DNA from: JBAYIE01 sp041665785
GTDB lineage: Bacteria > Bacteroidota > Bacteroidia > UKL13-3
DNA: 64,000 bases
Reading direction: 5' to 3'
NCBI GenBank assembly: GCA_041665785.1
Contig: JBAYIE010000005.1
Span: 1-64,000 of the forward strand
Positions within the stretch are counted from its first letter, which is position 1. Every line of letters begins with the position of its first letter. Shown in pieces: positions 59,706 through 64,000 of this stretch. Made by a program: the position numbers and the translations under genes. A model generated the notes under the pieces. It worked only from the letters and a program-made list of their open reading frames with translations, searched no databases and was not told the origin of the DNA.

Positions 59706-62144
59706 TCAGTGTTTGATTAACTTAAATGTTTTTGAACCGGCAGCTGTTTGCAAATTCACAAAGTAAACACCGGCCGGAATGATGGTAGCATCAAATTCCA
59801 AGGCGTTATTCCCGTTGCTGAGTTGCATTTTTTTACTGTACAATGTTTTGCCGGTTATATCAATCAGGTTTACGATCAGTTGATCTTCTTTATCCGATAT
59901 CAGCTGGATCTGAATCCTATCCTTCACCGGGTTTGGATAAACATACGCATCCGGTCCGTTTTGATTTTGTTCGGAAAGCGCTCCCGGTAAAACAACCGTA
60001 ACCTTTACAGAATCCCAGCTTTTGCATCCGTTGCCATTTTCGGCACCGAAATAAATGTAATAAGTACCTACGGTATTGAAAGTGCGGGTAAGTGTGGTTG
60101 CTGTAGATGTATCGTTGGGTCCGGTACCATAAAACCACACATGGAAGTAAGTACCGGTGAGGTTGGCCGTAAAGGTTAGCGACGTCCCTTTGGTTATGGT
60201 GGTGTCGTTGGTCTGAATTTGTCCGGCCGGTGCAGCAAATACAGTAATCTGATCATAAGCGGTATCGGAACTGCATTTGTTGTAGGCTACCAACATTACA
60301 TTGTAATTGCCTGCAGTTTTATACACATACCAGGTATGCGGAAAGAAATCTTTGCGGGTTTGAATGATCTTGTTTCCATCGCCCATAAAAATGACTACGC
60401 TATCGGTTTTGAACGAAAACTGATCGATTAAAATAGAATCGTTTACACAAGCCAGATTCTGATCAATATAAAAATCTGCTGTAGGAGATGCCGTGGCAGA
60501 AGCCCAGATGGTTTGTGCCTCAGTAGCTGTTTGTCCGCATGAATTTACCGTGCTGTGCAATACGGTATAGTAACCCGGATTATTGTATTTGTGCTGAATT
60601 TTTGGAGTCGTATAGGTTGTACCATCACCCATTTCCCATTTATGCTGGGTAACCGTAACCACTTTGTAAGCGGTGTAATAATTGCTGTCGGCAATTCCAA
60701 AAATGGAATCTCCGTAACAAACCGGAATTCCTGCGCTCCAGCTGCTTTCAATGTCGAAACCGGCAAAGGATTGCGAATTGTTTTTTACCTCTATGTTTAA
60801 TGATGTTGTATCTATCCTGCAACGGGTGTAGAAAATATATTTAAGCGGGAAGTTTCCTGTATTCGGGTATAGTTTCTCTACGAAATTTTCATTCAGGACA
60901 GAACTGCCATCATGAAAAATCCATTTGGTTGAATCTGCTTCTGTATCAAAAGAAAAGGTGCTGAGAAGCACTTTATTTCCCGGACAAATGCTGCCATCAG
61001 GTCCGGTCTGCACATTGATATAACTGTAATTGGCAGGGATGGAATCCGTTGCGCGTACATTCAACATGAAGGAGAGCGAGTCTTTAATTCCGCAGGCATT
61101 TTCATATTCATAAACCAATGGATAATCGCCAATGGTGGCAAAAGAGTAAAATGTATCCATGGCTGAAAGCACAATACCTCCAGGTAGTTTCCATTTGTGG
61201 GAAATAATTTGTTCGTTATAGGATCCATTAAAATGAAAGAGAGAACCCGGACAGGTTAAGTAGCGATACCCACCGATATTCGGATCATAGCTATTGGGGT
61301 TGATGTTTACAGAGATGGAACTGTTATCCATTTCCGTGTCTGTAATTTTTACCGTAAAGAGCGAGGTGTCTGAATTGTTTTTAAAAAACACGATCAGCTT
61401 TATGGTATAAGTTCCTTTGATGTTATAAGTGTGTTCTAATTCATTCTGACCTTCAATAATGGTTCCATCGCCCAATTCCCAACGCATACGGGTGTATACG
61501 TCGGAGTAACTGTACATGCGGATTTCTGAACCGGGGCAGGCAATTTGCGGATATACATAGCCCGATGAGATGGGTATGAAACTGTTTGAGTCAATGACTT
61601 CTAATTGAGCATCCACATAAGATGAATCACCGCAACCATTGGTAGTTTTTAGTGAAATGGTATAGGTTCCGGGGTTTGGATAGGAGAATGAAAACTTTTC
61701 CGTTGTGGCGGTCTTGCCATTGCCGTTGTTCCAGAAATAAGAAGTACTGGCTGTGGATGCATTGGTCAGGTAGATCATAGCACCCGGTGTGATAAAGGAG
61801 GCCCCAAAACTTCCCATATAAAAATAAGCATTGGGCAGATTACGCACATACACTGCCTTTGTTACGGCATGTGTTTGCACACCATTAATGGCTGTGAGGG
61901 TAATCATATAAGTGCCCGGTGAATTGTATGCATGTGTAGGCGTAGTCAATGTGGATGTAATCCCGTCGCCAAAATCCCAAAAATAATCGGTAGCGCCTGT
62001 ACTGTTATTGGTGAAGTTAATGGTTGCACCCATGCAATAACCATTGCTTCCTCCGATGGTAAATGAGGCAACCTGGGCATGCGTAAATACTGTGTTCGAG
62101 AGGAGAATTCCTGCGAGCACCAATGTCTGGATAATTCTTTTCAT
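59706..62144 (-). CDS. PKD-repeat protein with type IX sorting domain
   Basis: An 812-residue secreted protein. Signal peptide MKRIIQTLVLAGILLSNTVF.. ending THAQ; an N-terminal PKD domain (INFTNNSTGATDYFWDFGDGITSTLTTPTHAYNSPGTYMITL) followed by further PKD-like units (WELGDGTIIEGQNELEHTYNIKGTYTIKL, HKWEMGDGTTYTTPKIQHKYNNPGYYTV); and a C-terminal sorting domain DAYVYPNPVKDRIQIQLISD ... IIPAGVYFVNLQTAAGSKTFKLIKH. Adhesion or polymer binding at the cell surface is likely. The start at 62144 is set by the promoter box at 62165-62172, which lies inside a longer open frame. Confidence 0.92.
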   Translation of the reverse strand: MKRIIQTLVLAGILLSNTVFTHAQVASFTIGGSNGYCMGATINFTNNSTGATDYFWDFGDGITSTLTTPTHAYNSPGTYMITLTAINGVQTHAVTKAVYVRNLPNAYFYMGSFGASFITPGAMIYLTNASTASTSYFWNNGNGKTATTEKFSFSYPNPGTYTISLKTTNGCGDSSYVDAQLEVIDSNSFIPISSGYVYPQIACPGSEIRMYSYSDVYTRMRWELGDGTIIEGQNELEHTYNIKGTYTIKLIVFFKNNSDTSLFTVKITDTEMDNSSISVNINPNSYDPNIGGYRYLTCPGSLFHFNGSYNEQIISHKWKLPGGIVLSAMDTFYSFATIGDYPLVYEYENACGIKDSLSFMLNVRATDSIPANYSYINVQTGPDGSICPGNKVLLSTFSFDTEADSTKWIFHDGSSVLNENFVEKLYPNTGNFPLKYIFYTRCRIDTTSLNIEVKNNSQSFAGFDIESSWSAGIPVCYGDSIFGIADSNYYTAYKVVTVTQHKWEMGDGTTYTTPKIQHKYNNPGYYTVLHSTVNSCGQTATEAQTIWASATASPTADFYIDQNLACVNDSILIDQFSFKTDSVVIFMGDGNKIIQTRKDFFPHTWYVYKTAGNYNVMLVAYNKCSSDTAYDQITVFAAPAGQIQTNDTTITKGTSLTFTANLTGTYFHVWFYGTGPNDTSTATTLTRTFNTVGTYYIYFGAENGNGCKSWDSVKVTVVLPGALSEQNQNGPDAYVYPNPVKDRIQIQLISDKEDQLIVNLIDITGKTLYSKKMQLSNGNNALEFDATIIPAGVYFVNLQTAAGSKTFKLIKH

Positions 62145-62164
62145 AACCCTATTCTTTAGTTCTT

Positions 62165-62172
62165 CAAAGTTA
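62165..62172 (-). promoter_or_regulatory. -7 box TAACTTTG of the PKD protein gene
   Basis: Minus-strand TAACTTTG matches TAnnTTTG, 20 bases before the start at 62144. Confidence 0.65.
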
Positions 62173-62333
62173 TACGAAAAAGAAAACGGGAAACCCAATC
62201 AAAAGCCGGTAAAATACATGATTTAAGTCCATGTTTTGGAGCCATTATGCGCATAAAAGGATTGTATATCCGTATGGGAAAGTCGGCTTGAAAAGACAAT
62301 TTAGCCTACACAGAATGAAAGTGAAAACGCAGT

Positions 62334-62678
62334 CTAAATTTCCTTCTTCATGCGTTCGATAGACGCCTGATAAATGATGGAGAAATTTTTGTCCAGCATA
62401 AACGTGCGCAATTGTCCTTTCCATTCATCTGCTATTTCAGAAAGTTCCAGCATGCGTTTGTGGTTCTCTGCATTTTTAGGATCTGCTTTTTGAATATGAA
62501 TAACCTTGATGTATTCGTCCATCCAGCGTTCGTACAACAACATAAATTCGCGTTGCTCTTCGTTTAAACGGAGGATCTGTTCCGATTCGGAAGCAAGTAA
62601 AGAACCGGAAGCAAGAGTAGCTCCTGCTGAAAGGCCAAGTAATTGCAGAAATTTGCGGCGTGTGGTAGATTCGGTCAT
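62334..62678 (-). CDS. Small protein with Tat signal peptide, unknown
   Basis: A 114-residue protein with a twin-arginine motif TTRRKFLQLLGLSAG at residues 5-19, a cleavage region TLASGSLLASE, and then a helical mature part (EEQREFMLLYERWMDEYIKVIHIQKADP, HKRMLELSEIADEWKGQLRTFML). Tat export of a folded protein suggests a cofactor or a partner that exports with it, but no cofactor motif is seen. Family unknown. A TACATTTG box precedes it. Confidence 0.78.
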   Translation of the reverse strand: MTESTTRRKFLQLLGLSAGATLASGSLLASESEQILRLNEEQREFMLLYERWMDEYIKVIHIQKADPKNAENHKRMLELSEIADEWKGQLRTFMLDKNFSIIYQASIERMKKEI

Positions 62679-62701
62679 GGTAGTAGAGATTTACATCTGA
62701 T

Positions 62702-62709
62702 CAAATGTA
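62702..62709 (-). promoter_or_regulatory. -7 box TACATTTG of the Tat-signal gene
   Basis: Minus-strand TACATTTG matches TAnnTTTG exactly, 23 bases before the ATG at 62678. Confidence 0.65.
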
Positions 62710-62782
62710 ATACATTCGACGAATAAGATTTTAGGTTAGACCATTAAATTACTTATCTTTCCTTAAACAACCACCACAGTCT

Positions 62783-63613
62783 ATGAAGCACATCATTTTA
62801 TTTACCTGTTTATTTTCTGTTTTTGTAAATTCTAGTGTGCTTGCACAAAGCATCACTCCTGTTTCCACGGCATCCACCAATGTTGGAATAAGTGGTTTAA
62901 CCCTGGCGATGTCAATCCAACAATTCAAGGAGAAACTGGAATTTGATGCCACGGAATATGTATTGCGAAACAATAAAGAGGTCGATTTATTTACACTTAA
63001 AGTCATGAATCTGGATAATGTAAAAGTTTCAGATTTATCCAATATTTCATGTATAGCGTTTAATGTAAATATGTTAAATAAAGATTTAACCGTAAAAGAG
63101 CGTTATGTATTGTTATTGCTCACAAACAGAGGCTGGATCAGCGATAACGGCATAAACACAGGTTTAAACAAGTATAAATTACTAAGCAGAACAGAATGGA
63201 ATAATATTTTTCTTACGTATATTAATTGTGCAAGTAGTTTTAAAACAAAATATTCTGCAACGCATTATATTCAGGGCCTGACTTTGCTTGCGAATAGTAT
63301 GTACAATGAGAATGATTCTTCGCATCTTAAAATAACAAACAGTAACCATACCATCAGCTTTTTCAAGATTGATAATTATCCGATAGGAAGGGCAACATTA
63401 ACAACAGGCGGGGTGGTATTTACTGTCCCGAATTCACCAAGAATACCTTTTATGCCGTTTCATAAGGATGCCTATTCAGTGGTGGATTTTTCACCCGAAT
63501 ATAAAATTATATACAGTGAAAACGCGCTTGGTTTGTATATAAAACAAATGGATCGTCTGGTAGAACTGAAGCGGAATACAATAAATGCCATTCACTTCGC
63601 TGTAAATAATTAA
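62783..63613 (+). CDS. Secreted protein, unknown
   Basis: A 276-residue exported protein. MKHIILFTCLFSVFVNSSVLAQ is a signal peptide; the body has LTVKERYVLLLLTNRGWISDNGINTGLNKYKLLSRTEWNNIF and ITNSNHTISFFKIDNYPIGRATLT. No family recognised and no enzymatic motif is visible. Base use is a little more AT-rich than its neighbours, which could mean a recent arrival. It diverges from the Tat-signal gene. Confidence 0.75.
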   Translation: MKHIILFTCLFSVFVNSSVLAQSITPVSTASTNVGISGLTLAMSIQQFKEKLEFDATEYVLRNNKEVDLFTLKVMNLDNVKVSDLSNISCIAFNVNMLNKDLTVKERYVLLLLTNRGWISDNGINTGLNKYKLLSRTEWNNIFLTYINCASSFKTKYSATHYIQGLTLLANSMYNENDSSHLKITNSNHTISFFKIDNYPIGRATLTTGGVVFTVPNSPRIPFMPFHKDAYSVVDFSPEYKIIYSENALGLYIKQMDRLVELKRNTINAIHFAVNN

Positions 63614-63673
63614 TTACTAGCCGTGTGGTATATTGGCTTGTGACGGATGTTAATCCGGTTGATTGAATTCGAT

Positions 63674-64000
63674 TTATGCGCCTTGCTTTTTTTTGCGCAG
63701 GTTTTTGTAAATGCGTATGGCTGTCATCAGCAGAAATATCAGGGCAAACATGCCGAGCAAGCCATAAACCAGGCTCAAAGCCTGACGCACCACTACCAAC
63801 ATTACAACGGCAATTAAGATAAGTGTTGGAATTTCATTCCAGATCCGTAATTGTTGACTGCTGTATGGGAATTGATTGCGTTGATGTTTTTTGAAAATAA
63901 TATGGAGCGTGTACTGATACACAAAGAGCAATACCACAAAACCCAATTTGATCCATAACCAGGTGGGCCATGCAGCGTAATAAAACAAAAGACTGGTACC
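63674..64000 (-). CDS. hemJ: HemJ/CopD-family protein, C-terminal part (cut by window edge)
   Basis: At least 108 residues of a membrane protein, open at the right edge of the window. WPTWLWIKLGFVVLLFVYQYTL with the conserved Lys of the IKLG segment, and WNEIPTLILIAVVMLVVVR, are the HemJ (UPF0093) protoporphyrinogen IX oxidase signature, where a conserved Lys and an N-terminal His bind haem. The N-terminal part with the first His lies outside the window. It oxidises protoporphyrinogen IX in haem synthesis. Confidence 0.8.
   Translation of the reverse strand, partial: GTSLLFYYAAWPTWLWIKLGFVVLLFVYQYTLHIIFKKHQRNQFPYSSQQLRIWNEIPTLILIAVVMLVVVRQALSLVYGLLGMFALIFLLMTAIRIYKNLRKKKQGA

Overview
The window looks like a chromosomal segment of a Bacteroidota (Bacteroidetes) bacterium, most likely an environmental, pigmented member of the Flavobacteriia/Chitinophagia side. 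The evidence: three secreted proteins with C-terminal type IX secretion sorting domains, kelch/PKD/BACON/GEVED modules, a TonB receptor paired with a DUF4249 lipoprotein, a FemAB-like/DUF7033 pair, a CrtYcd-type lycopene cyclase, and many genes preceded by the Bacteroidetes promoter element TAnnTTTG (or a TAnnTTGC variant). Base composition looks even, moderately AT-rich by eye. I see no rRNA, tRNA, CRISPR array, integrase or transposase.

Layout. 1-3.1 kb: murQ, a small membrane protein, a ParDE-type toxin-antitoxin pair whose toxin has an early stop, and a Ppx/GppA phosphatase. 3.2-4.9 kb: five small soluble proteins (VOC, MmcQ/YjbR, 4Fe-4S, TfoX-like, cupin). 5.2-10.2 kb: a DUF4907 protein and a 1560-residue secreted kelch/PKD/BACON protein. 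10.2-12.5 kb: FemAB-like acyltransferase and DUF7033 polysaccharide deacetylase-like protein. 12.5-15.6 kb: a stand-alone MetH N-terminal (homocysteine methyltransferase) protein, a 48-residue Cys-rich membrane protein and an amino-acid permease. 15.7-19 kb: TonB receptor plus DUF4249 lipoprotein. 19.4-21.5 kb: an operon of a DUF4143 ATPase, a membrane protein and a DUF4440 protein, preceded by 32-bp tandem repeats. 21.6-24.6 kb: kynurenine monooxygenase and kynureninase. 24.7-29.3 kb: a carotenoid cluster with two divergent arms, crtI-crtB-unknown-idi and crtZ-crtYcd, around a palindrome-rich control region. Then a CstB-like persulfide dioxygenase-rhodanese, pheT, a FecA-like receptor with a palindrome over its promoter, a TPMT-like methyltransferase, a fructose-6-phosphate aldolase/transaldolase, an FAD oxidoreductase and a GT39-TPR fusion (to 42.5 kb). 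42.5-47.7 kb: GEVED secreted protein, lipoproteins, a two-component system and a methyltransferase. 47.8-57.4 kb: carB (no allosteric domain), PAP2 enzyme, CorA, a TPR lipoprotein, a CoA-binding protein, and a lipoprotein trypsin-like protease with secreted neighbours. 57.7-64 kb: odhB, a DUF2238 protein, a PKD type IX protein, a Tat-signal protein, an unknown secreted protein and the C-terminal part of hemJ.

How genes work together. The carotenoid cluster supplies isopentenyl isomerisation, phytoene synthesis, desaturation, lycopene cyclisation and ring hydroxylation, predicting a zeaxanthin-type pigment; no GGPP synthase and no regulator gene are present here. kmo and kynU give two consecutive steps of kynurenine breakdown or NAD synthesis.

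The least explained structure is non-coding. Four gaps (about 19.0, 33.5, 37.8 and 51.4 kb) hold copies of one 130-160 bp element with an outer stem, a first hairpin, a conserved linker, a more variable hairpin 2 region and a conserved tail. The outer stem has three different sequences among the copies and is complementary in every one, which is strong internal evidence for a conserved fold. A different three-hairpin block lies between kmo and kynU.
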